Below are positions 1-8,078 of a DNA stretch of 23,040 nt, piece after piece (position 1 is the stretch's first letter; every line of letters begins with the position of its first letter). The notes under the pieces were generated by a model. The model was not told where the DNA came from and did not search any database. It saw nothing but the letters and a program-made list of their open reading frames with translations. Origin of the DNA: CAZIVO01 sp964542765 (GTDB lineage Bacteria > Planctomycetota > UBA1135 > UBA2386); contig CAZIVO010000055.1 of assembly GCA_964542765.1 (NCBI GenBank), positions 1-23,040 on the forward strand. Direction: 5' to 3'. Both the position numbers and the translations under genes were made by a program.

Positions 1-1680
1 AGCAGCGGTCGCCTTGGTCACTCTTCCTGTCGCCGGTTTGGTCGGCAGACCAGGTTCGACCAGAACCGTCACGCCACTCAGCACGGCCAAGGTACTCTCA
101 TCGAAGGCCTCGACCGTGAGATTGCCGCCGGTCACCGAACCGGTAACCACACCTCGTTGATGGATCTTGCCGCTCACCGTGCCGAGAGCGGGGTTGCCCG
201 CCTGATCGGTAACCGCAAGAGTGTAAGCTAGCCCCGAGGTGAGCAGACTCAGGTCCAGCGGCTTCATGATGAAGGTCCCATCGCCCGAACAGGCGTACAT
301 ATTGCTGAACTTGGACCCGGCGGCAATGCTCGCTGCTCCCAACCTCTCGCTCGCCTTGCCCATCAGGGCCACGTACTCCTGATCGGTGAAGAGATCATTG
401 CCCGCACCCGGGGCGCCGATCTTCGCAATACTAGGTGGCGTGATGTCGAAGCGAGGCGAATTACCAGCGTCAGACAGGACATACCCGGTCTCGCGGGACC
501 CGCGCGAGATCATCGCGGCAAACGTCAAGGCTCCCTCCGAGAAGCGCGGAGCATCGAGAGTTCCCAGCGAAGCTCTGAACTCCACTGTCACTGTTTGCCG
601 GCCAGCCGCCAGAATTGACTTCGCAGCCTCGATAAAATTAACGTCCGTCGCATTCGCGGTCTTGGGATCGAGTCCATAGATCCGCATTGAAATCCGATCG
701 TTTGGCTGCACGGAAGCATCGACCTCGACGTCGACGAGCAACAACGAGAGGTTGTTGCGATTCACCTTGTCGGGGAAAGGAGTCCCCTTGCCAACACCCA
801 CACTCAATGGCGCTGCCATCGCGACGGTGGTGAACCTGGCGAGCGGCGTCTTCTTGCCGAAGTCGAGCTTGCCATCGGGGTCGAAGGTGATCGTATCGTC
901 AACGACGATCTCAACATCGGCGGCAGACCCGAGAAGTGCATCGGGATCGATCCGTGCGACCCGGCCATCGTTCCCCTGCAAAGGGAAACTGACATTGCCG
1001 CTGATGGGACTGCCCTGGCCATCGGTCAGCTTGAGGTTCGAGCTGCTGACACTCGTGGTTTTCGCCGGCTTGTCGAAGATGACGTAGACCGGCGTCTCAC
1101 GCTGCCGATCCTTTTTATTGTCCTCGGGCAAGGTGACCAGCACGCGACCATCATGATCCTCTCTATCCTGGTCGGTCTTGAACTCGGAGAGCACCCTGGT
1201 CGTAGCCCCACCGACGCGAAGCCCGTCGACATCCCGGGCCTCCGAACCCACCACGACCTCGTAGGAGGTGCCTTGGGTATTGGGCAAACCCATCGGCGGC
1301 CGAATCACCACCACCGTGCCCCCTAGCAGGAAGTTGTAGGTGGATGGAATCCTGGCTTTGGTGGTCTTGTTGCGCACATACAGCATGGGCTCGGCATTGG
1401 GCCCGGGCGAAGACAAGGAGTCCTCGTGCATCGACTCGCTGAACACGACCACGACCGGAACGCTTTCCGGGAAGCCCGAACCACCGCTGGGATAAACCGA
1501 CTTGACCACCGGCCGCCCGTCCGCGATGACCCCGCCGGTACGGATGGTCTGGACATTGGTCGTCGGCCCCCCACTGCTGCTGCCGCCCTTGTTATCGAAG
1601 ATGCGGGCGATGTTGTCACAACCCGACATCGTCGCCGCCACAAGGACGCAAACCATTATTTGAAAATAACTTCTGTTCAT
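1..1680 (-). CDS. Ig-like (SbsA/Big_5-type) secreted lipoprotein, 3' end beyond left edge
   Basis: The reading frame starts at an ATG whose complement lies at 1678-1680 and stays open for 560 codons to the left edge, so the C-terminus is missing. The N-terminus is a lipoprotein signal: a short charged start, a hydrophobic stretch, then a lipobox ending MSGC with the lipidated cysteine at residue 21. A Ser/Gly-rich linker follows. Residues about 57-150 resemble a bacterial Ig-like domain of the SbsA type, with the motif PVVVVFSESM and later YEVVVGSEARDVDG. Residues about 165-280 look like a second such domain (VYVIFDKPAK). The visible end, from about residue 520, resembles the start of a carboxypeptidase-regulatory-like beta domain (GVVTGSVTGGNLTVEAFDE). 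No catalytic motif is visible, so it is probably a surface or envelope structural protein. It is divergent from the TPR gene at 1973. Family assignment is from motif recognition only. Confidence 0.8.
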   Translation of the reverse strand, partial: MNRSYFQIMVCVLVAATMSGCDNIARIFDNKGGSSSGGPTTNVQTIRTGGVIADGRPVVKSVYPSGGSGFPESVPVVVVFSESMHEDSLSSPGPNAEPMLYVRNKTTKARIPSTYNFLLGGTVVVIRPPMGLPNTQGTSYEVVVGSEARDVDGLRVGGATTRVLSEFKTDQDREDHDGRVLVTLPEDNKKDRQRETPVYVIFDKPAKTTSVSSSNLKLTDGQGSPISGNVSFPLQGNDGRVARIDPDALLGSAADVEIVVDDTITFDPDGKLDFGKKTPLARFTTVAMAAPLSVGVGKGTPFPDKVNRNNLSLLLVDVEVDASVQPNDRISMRIYGLDPKTANATDVNFIEAAKSILAAGRQTVTVEFRASLGTLDAPRFSEGALTFAAMISRGSRETGYVLSDAGNSPRFDITPPSIAKIGAPGAGNDLFTDQEYVALMGKASERLGAASIAAGSKFSNMYACSGDGTFIMKPLDLSLLTSGLAYTLAVTDQAGNPALGTVSGKIHQRGVVTGSVTGGNLTVEAFDESTLAVLSGVTVLVEPGLPTKPATGRVTKATAA

Positions 1681-1688
1681 ACCTTTGT

Positions 1689-1700
1689 TGGGCTAGCCCA
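1689..1700. repeat. 12-bp perfect palindrome TGGGCTAGCCCA
   Basis: This perfect inverted repeat sits 9-20 bases upstream of the start codon of the minus-strand lipoprotein gene. A second copy of its core, GGGCTAGCC, occurs at 1957-1965, just upstream of the plus-strand TPR start at 1973. The two divergent genes therefore each carry the core next to their start. This could be an operator or chance. The rest of the divergent region between 1681 and 1972 shows no promoter I can defend. Confidence 0.35.
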
Positions 1701-1972
1701 GCGACTTTCCGTCCCGCACCACTGGACGACCTCCCATGAAAGCATATTCCACCGGGCAGCCGCTTTCTCGCGTGGAATCTCAACTACCACGACTCGACCA
1801 GCGCGCATGGCCTCCATTCTCCCTTACTGCGGGCATCTCAGCACCTGGGCCCCACACGGCTACAGCCCCGGCACGGAACAAAATTTACCTCCGGCTGCCA
1901 GCAGGCTCCGGAGCGCCCAACAAAGGGCAACTGATGGTTCAGCTGACACCTCATCGGGGCTAGCCTGCCAGC

Positions 1973-4900
1973 ATGAAATTCGCCACACGATTCGGGATGG
2001 GCCTGGACCATCCGAGGATGGGGCTGCCGGAGAAGCTCGCGATGGTGCTCGCATGCCTGCTGCTGCCGGCATGCAAAAGCCACGGCACGGGCGAGACCCG
2101 GCCCTCACATCTCAAAACCCTGAGCGAAGCCCGCGACATGCTCACTCAAGGCCTGTTCGACGATGCTCTGCTGATCACCGATGCCATTCTGAGTGAAAAC
2201 CCTTCCGATCATGCTGCGAGATTGGTCGCTGCCGACGGCAACCTCGGGCTGTTCCGTGAGCGACCGAGCGGCGCCGCAGGCTTCCTGGAAGACGCCATCA
2301 TGAACCTCGAGAAGGCACTCGCCTTGACCGACGACGACGCCGACACCTGGTTCAAGATCGCCGGCTGCTACCTGAAGGCCGCCCGCTTCGAGGAAGGCCG
2401 CGACGCCGCGGTCAAGGCCGCCGCCCAGCTGGGCACGCAAAACACCGTTCCCTCGGCGATAGAGGCCGCCGTGCTGGTTGCCGCGGACAACGAAATGCAA
2501 ATCTTCGTGGATAGCCGACGGCAGGAGATCGCCGCACAAGAGCGCCCCACACAAGAAACTCTCCAGCTCGCCAACGCCGTCCTCTCGCGGCTGAAATGGG
2601 TCAAGGCCAAGGGATCCCCGGGCGAAGCGTACCGCAAAGCCGCCCGGGTATACATGTGGCTGGACGACACCAACGAAGCCATCGCGGAAATGGAACGCGG
2701 CATCGATGCCGAACCAAACCACCACGCACTCCACCTCGATTACCAGAACATCTATTTCGATCTCGACCGACGGGCCGAATGTGTCGCCGCCTACAAGCGC
2801 CTGATCGCGCGAGGCGCTCGCTTCCCGGTCCTTCACTGGTATCTCGGTCGCGCACAGGTCTCGCTCGGCGACAGCTACCGCACCGGTAGCCGGTGGGCAG
2901 ACGCCACAGCCGCCTACGTCAACGCCGCCGAAACCTACCGAGAATATCTCGCCGTCATGCCCATGCATCGCGAGAACACCAGCCACTGGATCGCCGTCTG
3001 TCATCTCTCGGCCGGCAGGGTTCTCATCCATACCAACAAGCTGGAGGCTGCCCGCGCTCACTACGAGAAGGCCTACGCTGCCTACCCCAAGGTCGCCGAT
3101 CTCGACGAGCAGGGAGCGCCGATGGTGCGCGATGACCTCGGAGACTTCTACCTCAACGGGCTGTACCAGATCGGGCGCGCCCTCACCGTTTCATCAACAC
3201 CTGCAGCGCTGGAGAAAAGCCTCGACCACTACGAATGGGCCATCGCCAAGCATCCCGACAAATATGGCTCGATCTACAACAATGCCGGGCTTTCGGCTCG
3301 CGACCTCGGTGTCGCCATCGAGCAATCGGCGAAAGAACCCGGCCTCACCAACAGCGAGAGGGAACGACGGACCAAGAAGGCGATGGAGCTATGGGAGAAG
3401 AGCTACCGCTACTATCAGAAAGCCGTCCTGTTGAGCCCGAGCGATCCCCGCATCGTCAATGACTGTGGGCTGATGCTGATCTATCACCTGCACCGCGATC
3501 ACGACACTGCAAAGAAACTGTTCGACCGCGCCATCGCGATCGGGCAGCCCAAGATCGACGAACTCCCTGACGATGCTGACGAAAAGCTGCGCAACGACCT
3601 CGAGGAAGCCGTCGGCGATGCCTGGCAAAACATCGCCATCATGATGCGCAACCGAGGCAAGCCTTTTGAGAAGTACAAGCCTTACCTCCAAAAGGCCATT
3701 CGTTACTACCCGTACACGCGACGTGAAGCCGCGAAACTCCTGAACACGGGAGGTATGAGCGATGCGAACAGCCAGCCGCCAACCGATAAGCAACTCTTCG
3801 AAAAGACCGCTCACGCTGCTGCCGCGAGGGCTGACAGCGGCGACTTCGACGGAGCGTTACTCATCCTGGATAACAAGGCAGCGGAACTGCGCGGACATGC
3901 ACCCTTCCACCATCTGATGGGTCGATACTCCCTGCTCTATGCCAACAAGGCCAGTGCTGGCGGTGGCAATGCCGGGCAAGTCGATGGCCTCTACGCCGAT
4001 GCCATTCGACATCTCGTCCGCGCAGTCGAGATCGATGGCGCTCCCCTCGAAACTCGCGTCCTTCTGGCACAAGCGCATCACGATACGGGGAACTTCAAAG
4101 CGGCGGCGGTCGAAGCCGAACGCACACTCTCTTACATCCGATCCGTCGGCGGCTCTCCGTCGCAATGGCTGCTGGAAGCCCATCGTCTGCGAGCCCTTGC
4201 CGGACTGCGCAACTACGTCGCTGCCAAGCAGTCCCAAGGTGACGCCCCCGCCGAATTACAGAGTTCGAGATCTTCGTTTTCGGCCATCGAGAAGCTGGGC
4301 AAGCTCGATGAGACGATGATCAAGAACTGGGTGATGCTCGAACAATGGGCCGGCGCCCAGGCGCTGGCGATAGGGGTCATCGCACGAGGGATCCAGCACA
4401 ACCCCGACTCGCAATTTCTTCTGGGTCAGCTTGTCGATATGGCGGCGGAAATCGATTCCAGTGCCGATGCCATCCAAGCGCTCGCCTCACGCCGGGACGC
4501 TACCGGGCTTTGGTACCTCGGCAAGGCGCGCTTCAACCTGGGACAAGAACTGTGGTTCAGAGGACGCAACGACCAGGCCGTAGTGAGCCTCGATGCAGCC
4601 ATAGCTGACTTCGCATCCTCGATGACAGCGAACCCGGATTTTTCCAGCAGTTGCACGCAGTGGCAGGCCCTGAGTATGGGCAGCAAGGGCATCGCCTTCA
4701 TCACGGCGAAAAAATTCGAAGCAGCCGCGGATACTCTGATCGCATCCGCACGGCTCGCACCCTCACACATCAACGCTGACCTGGGTGGCGGCTACACCAC
4801 CAAGCAAGGGATTCTCCTCGTCGTCGACCATTACTTTCGTGAACGGCAGGACCTCGCCAGGGCCGAGCACGTCTTGCGGGCAGCCACGACTGCGGTTCCG

Positions 4901-5416
4901 GCCGATCCAGACTTCGCCAATGACCACGGTCTGATGGCACGGGACCACGGCAGCGTCCTCGAGAAGGCCGGCGAAAAAAAGACGGCCGGCGAGATGTTCG
5001 AAGCAAGCTACCGCTCCTATCGCCGCGCCTCCCAGCTCGAACCCGGAAGCATTCGCCTCGTCAATGATCAGGCGCTGCTCCTGATCTACCATCTACATCG
5101 GGATCTGGAACAGGCCAGAGACCTCCTGCTGGCATCCATCAAGCGCGGGCAAGAGCAGCTCGCAAGCAATCCTCCCGTCGATGAGTCAGCACTCCGAGAT
5201 CTTCAGGAAGCAGTAGGTGACTGCCACGAGAATCTCGGCTACTACCACATGATTCATTCGCAGGATCTCGCCGCCGCGCGGAAAGCCTTCGAAAAAAGTC
5301 GCACCTACTACCCGGGGATCGCACGCGCCAGCACGCTGCACCTCATCAAGCTGACCCAGCTCGAAAAACAGGCCAGGAAAACCGAGAGCCACAAGAAGGA
5401 ACAGAGTAAGAAATGA
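1973..5416 (+). CDS. Large secreted TPR-repeat lipoprotein with two tandem superunits
   Basis: The 1147-residue protein is mostly tetratricopeptide helices, which typically act as protein-protein scaffolds. The N-terminus has a hydrophobic segment (AMVLACLLLPAC) ending at Cys34, a near-consensus lipobox with Pro at -2, so envelope anchoring is likely. The body divides into two related halves, residues about 35-600 and 601-1147. Each half has, in the same order, a WYLG module (W289 and W847), an N-x-G/N-D-H-G-L turn followed by a long helix, and the motif IYHLHRD (Y504 and Y1039). Each half ends in an EAVGD segment and a YYP turn. The gene overlaps the next TPR gene by four bases (ATGA), so the two are co-translated. 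The start is uncertain: in-frame ATGs at 1997, 2018 and 2042 also exist, and 2018 would give a 19-residue signal of usual length. No enzymatic domain is visible and the function is unknown. Confidence 0.85.
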   Translation: MKFATRFGMGLDHPRMGLPEKLAMVLACLLLPACKSHGTGETRPSHLKTLSEARDMLTQGLFDDALLITDAILSENPSDHAARLVAADGNLGLFRERPSGAAGFLEDAIMNLEKALALTDDDADTWFKIAGCYLKAARFEEGRDAAVKAAAQLGTQNTVPSAIEAAVLVAADNEMQIFVDSRRQEIAAQERPTQETLQLANAVLSRLKWVKAKGSPGEAYRKAARVYMWLDDTNEAIAEMERGIDAEPNHHALHLDYQNIYFDLDRRAECVAAYKRLIARGARFPVLHWYLGRAQVSLGDSYRTGSRWADATAAYVNAAETYREYLAVMPMHRENTSHWIAVCHLSAGRVLIHTNKLEAARAHYEKAYAAYPKVADLDEQGAPMVRDDLGDFYLNGLYQIGRALTVSSTPAALEKSLDHYEWAIAKHPDKYGSIYNNAGLSARDLGVAIEQSAKEPGLTNSERERRTKKAMELWEKSYRYYQKAVLLSPSDPRIVNDCGLMLIYHLHRDHDTAKKLFDRAIAIGQPKIDELPDDADEKLRNDLEEAVGDAWQNIAIMMRNRGKPFEKYKPYLQKAIRYYPYTRREAAKLLNTGGMSDANSQPPTDKQLFEKTAHAAAARADSGDFDGALLILDNKAAELRGHAPFHHLMGRYSLLYANKASAGGGNAGQVDGLYADAIRHLVRAVEIDGAPLETRVLLAQAHHDTGNFKAAAVEAERTLSYIRSVGGSPSQWLLEAHRLRALAGLRNYVAAKQSQGDAPAELQSSRSSFSAIEKLGKLDETMIKNWVMLEQWAGAQALAIGVIARGIQHNPDSQFLLGQLVDMAAEIDSSADAIQALASRRDATGLWYLGKARFNLGQELWFRGRNDQAVVSLDAAIADFASSMTANPDFSSSCTQWQALSMGSKGIAFITAKKFEAAADTLIASARLAPSHINADLGGGYTTKQGILLVVDHYFRERQDLARAEHVLRAATTAVPADPDFANDHGLMARDHGSVLEKAGEKKTAGEMFEASYRSYRRASQLEPGSIRLVNDQALLLIYHLHRDLEQARDLLLASIKRGQEQLASNPPVDESALRDLQEAVGDCHENLGYYHMIHSQDLAAARKAFEKSRTYYPGIARASTLHLIKLTQLEKQARKTESHKKEQSKK

Positions 5417-7014
5417 GGAGAGCCTGCGGGATTCTGGCAATGGTCATCACGACAGGGGTCGGCCATACGCAGAAAAATCCTCCCGAGATCGTCGCCGAGG
5501 CTCCCAGCCTCAAGGAACGCGCCATCGGGGCCGAGCGCCGCGGAGATCTTGCCAAGGCTGCGCGGCTCTACCTCGATCTGACCCGGCAGGACCCACAGGA
5601 AGTGAAGTGGGTGCTGGCCGCCGGCCGCTGTCTGGGCCGGGTCGGCCGTTACAACGACAGTCTCGATCTGCTCGAGCGAAGTTTCGGACGCTTCTCGGAT
5701 GTGATCGAAATCCCGGCGCTGGTCGCCAAGACCTATGTCCTGAAGGCAGAGGCATCGGTGGCACAGGGCATCCGCGATGTCAACGTCACCTTGAACTTCG
5801 AAGAAGCCGTGCGGGTTGCCAGATCGGTCGTGCAACGACATCCCGGCCACAAAGATGCGAGGCTGATACTGGCCAAGGCCCACTTCCAGCTGGCCGAGAT
5901 GGAAGAAGCTCACAAGCATGCGCGGGAAGCCGTGCGCCGATTTCCGCGGCACCAAGGAGGCCACGTCCTGCTCGGCGATATCGCCTATCAGCGTTTCGTG
6001 AAGCTGCGCAATCAGATCAACGTGGAGAAACCCAGAGGTCGCCAGCAGGCGGATCTCCTGGCACAGGCAGCTGCCGAGCGTGAACGCGCATCCAGGGCTT
6101 ACGCGAAAGCCGCTGAAATCGATAACACGCGCGCCTATCCCCGCGTCAGGTTGGGCGACCTCCAGGCCTGGAATGGCAACACCGAGCAAGCCCTGCTCAT
6201 GTATCAAGAGGCGCTCGCTGTCGATCCGACCACCACCGTCAACCATAGCTGGATCACCACGAACGTCGAAGGCGAGCGTCGTACCGAGCTGTACCGCAAT
6301 GCCACCGAGGCCTATCGCAAGAAACCCGGCATGGAGAAGGGGAAGCTCGCGACCCTCTACTGGTATCTGGCGTATGCGTTGCTCGAGAAACGCGACTTCA
6401 AGGCCTCACACCTGACTTTCTCCAAAGCAGCAAAGGCCAACCCCCTCTTCCAGAACAGTCACTACTACGCGATGCTGGCGGCCTACTGGGGTGGCGAAGA
6501 GGATGTCGCGCAGGCACACGCCTGGCACTACGCATCACAGAATGCTGCCGGCTTCGCCGACCTGATCCGCAGCCCGGTGGAGGCCAAGCGCAAGGACGAG
6601 GTCTTGGGGATCCTGGAATACTTCGCACAGAGTTCCTTCAAGGCCGATCGGCTCCCCGTATCGCGCGACCTCAATCACATTCTCGCAAAGGTCAAGGCCA
6701 CGGCTGCTCACTGGAACAACTACGCCTTCTTGTGCCGCGAAACCGGCAAGTTCGAGGACAGTCTGAGTGCGTATCAAAACGCCCTGAGCCTCGATCCAGA
6801 CTCGCCGCAACTGCTGAACGACACCGCCGTGATCTTGCAGTACCACTTGCCGACAAGAGAAAATCTAACAATGGCGGCGACCTACTATCGGCGCGTTCTC
6901 GTGGAAGCGACGCGAGTCCTCAACGACCCGAAGGCAAGCGACGAGAAGAAGACGCGGACCCGCCAGGCAAGGCAGGACGCAACCGGGAACCTGAAGAAGA
7001 TGGGTAAGCAGTAA
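5413..7014 (+). CDS. Secreted TPR-repeat protein, single superunit related to its neighbour
   Basis: This 533-residue protein begins within the stop codon of the preceding gene (ATGA overlap at 5413-5416), so translation is probably coupled. The first 20 residues (MRRACGILAMVITTGVGHTQ) have the charge and hydrophobicity of a short Sec signal, without a convincing lipobox. TPR-like helices fill the rest: repeats near residues 30-65 and 70-100, another set near 135-190, and a canonical pair near 230-260. The C-terminal third carries the same ordered motifs as both halves of the upstream protein: W317-Y-L-A, then HWNNYAFLCRETGKFE, then LLNDTAVILQYHL (Y477). It therefore looks like a one-copy paralogue of the unit duplicated next door. 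Its last residues are Lys/Arg-rich. It is convergent with the NRDE-family gene, whose stop lies 16 bases away. Function unknown; probably a partner of the upstream protein. Confidence 0.83.
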   Translation: MRRACGILAMVITTGVGHTQKNPPEIVAEAPSLKERAIGAERRGDLAKAARLYLDLTRQDPQEVKWVLAAGRCLGRVGRYNDSLDLLERSFGRFSDVIEIPALVAKTYVLKAEASVAQGIRDVNVTLNFEEAVRVARSVVQRHPGHKDARLILAKAHFQLAEMEEAHKHAREAVRRFPRHQGGHVLLGDIAYQRFVKLRNQINVEKPRGRQQADLLAQAAAERERASRAYAKAAEIDNTRAYPRVRLGDLQAWNGNTEQALLMYQEALAVDPTTTVNHSWITTNVEGERRTELYRNATEAYRKKPGMEKGKLATLYWYLAYALLEKRDFKASHLTFSKAAKANPLFQNSHYYAMLAAYWGGEEDVAQAHAWHYASQNAAGFADLIRSPVEAKRKDEVLGILEYFAQSSFKADRLPVSRDLNHILAKVKATAAHWNNYAFLCRETGKFEDSLSAYQNALSLDPDSPQLLNDTAVILQYHLPTRENLTMAATYYRRVLVEATRVLNDPKASDEKKTRTRQARQDATGNLKKMGKQ

Positions 7015-7030
7015 GGGCTCTCGTTCGTTC

Positions 7031-7765
7031 CTAGTCGGGACCTGTCAGTAGCCGCCGACCAAGATTGCCGTAGTTCCGATAGGGCACATCGTCGGACTCA
7101 CCCGCCGCATACCACCAGATCAAGCGGCGAGGATCCTCGCGGTGCACAGCCACCAACGAACTCGACACCGTCCCGTAGTCGCCGCCCTTCTTGAGGATAG
7201 GGTGACCACTGCTCTCACCCCGGTCGAGCAGGATCGTCTTCAGCAGATCAATCCTCGCTTCCAGCGGTTGTCCCGGGGCACACACTTCCTCGAGGCCAGG
7301 GATCTCCAACCCGCCAACTCGGTGCTCGTTGCTGGCGACCGCTACCCCACCCTCGATCTCGATGTGCTCGATCACCCCGCCGTCACCGGTGATCGAGTGG
7401 ATCACCGAGCCATCGCTGACCAGCATCTGAAACGGATTGTAAGACCGGCCGCCGGTCTCGATCGCCCTCACTCCATCGGCAATATCTTCACCGTCCAGAA
7501 CGAGGTGCGGGAGATCGCCACGTGTCGGTGCATCGGGTGGCGCCCGCAGCCCGCCGAAATTCGTCAGCCCTGCGAAGAAACCAGCATCGTTGACCGCCAT
7601 CCAGGTGCCAGCAGCCTGGCGATCGCGCGGCGAAATCATCCGGCGGCGAGAACCGACGAAAAGCCCCGGGGGCGAGGCTGTGCGATGACGGAACTCGTCG
7701 CGATTCCCAGCAACCAAAATCGGATACTCTTCGTCGAGTCCGGCCAAAACGATCAGCAGGCACAT
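7031..7765 (-). CDS. NRDE/TANGO2-family protein (Ntn-hydrolase-like)
   Basis: I place the start at the ATG complementary to 7763-7765, giving 244 residues beginning MCLLIV. This is the hallmark start of the family: Cys2 becomes the N-terminal nucleophile after Met removal. The signature Asn-Arg-Asp-Glu follows at residues 21-24 (AGNRDEF). Further family motifs are GTWMAVNDAGFFAGLTNF near residues 53-70, ASNEHR near the middle, and YGTVSSSLVAV near residue 205, which corresponds to the usual YGTRSS segment with some change. The family includes TANGO2 in animals and a widespread bacterial group. Its biochemical role is unsettled, with proposed links to haem or lipid handling. The frame stays open upstream to 7939, but that extension would bury the Cys and has no family character. 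The gene is divergent from the large secreted protein at 8079. Confidence 0.88.
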   Translation of the reverse strand: MCLLIVLAGLDEEYPILVAGNRDEFRHRTASPPGLFVGSRRRMISPRDRQAAGTWMAVNDAGFFAGLTNFGGLRAPPDAPTRGDLPHLVLDGEDIADGVRAIETGGRSYNPFQMLVSDGSVIHSITGDGGVIEHIEIEGGVAVASNEHRVGGLEIPGLEEVCAPGQPLEARIDLLKTILLDRGESSGHPILKKGGDYGTVSSSLVAVHREDPRRLIWWYAAGESDDVPYRNYGNLGRRLLTGPD

Positions 7766-8078
7766 GGACACCATCTTGGCGCAAGCGCCAGCCCCAATGA
7801 AGCAAGAGTCGCCGGGCGGCGCGCAGCCCCCTGATATGGCCAATTCGCGCACTTGCGAAAGGCGGCTTCCCCCGATCTCCACCCCCCTCGGGACGGAGCA
7901 GCACCGGTCAGAAGAACCCTCGGTCGGGCAATCGACCAAAATTCCGCTATCATCGATGGACCGCGGAGTCAGAATCCCACCGATTTCATGGCCTGCGGCA
8001 ATGCCCGGACAAGATCAAGAGCGTCACACACGCAAAACTCTCAAGCCCGGGCCCACCTCTCGATAAACAACTTAACCC
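7766..8078. other. Divergent intergenic region without a recognisable gene
   Basis: These 313 bases separate the NRDE-family gene (minus) from the glycosidase-like gene (plus), so both promoters should lie here. I see no defensible -35/-10 pair. Two short inverted repeats are present: TGGCGC-AA-GCGCCA at 7777-7790, close to the NRDE start, and TTCGC-GCACTT-GCGAA near 7843-7858. The open frames that cross the region have no family character and are probably not genes. Confidence 0.6.

Noticed and set aside
2105..3061. 318-residue open frame antisense to the TPR gene
   Set aside because: It lies entirely opposite a well-supported TPR frame, has no family features, and long antisense frames are expected at this GC content.
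5308..6246. 312-residue open frame antisense to the second TPR gene
   Set aside because: It spans two genuine coding frames on the other strand and shows no recognisable domain.
7777..7790. TGGCGC-AA-GCGCCA as a terminator hairpin
   Set aside because: The two-base loop is too small for a stable RNA hairpin, no T-run follows, and it lies upstream of a start codon rather than downstream of a gene.
7766..7939. N-terminal extension of the NRDE-family protein to 302 residues
   Set aside because: The extension would place the nucleophilic Cys internally and destroy the MCLLIV start typical of the family; the added residues have no family character.
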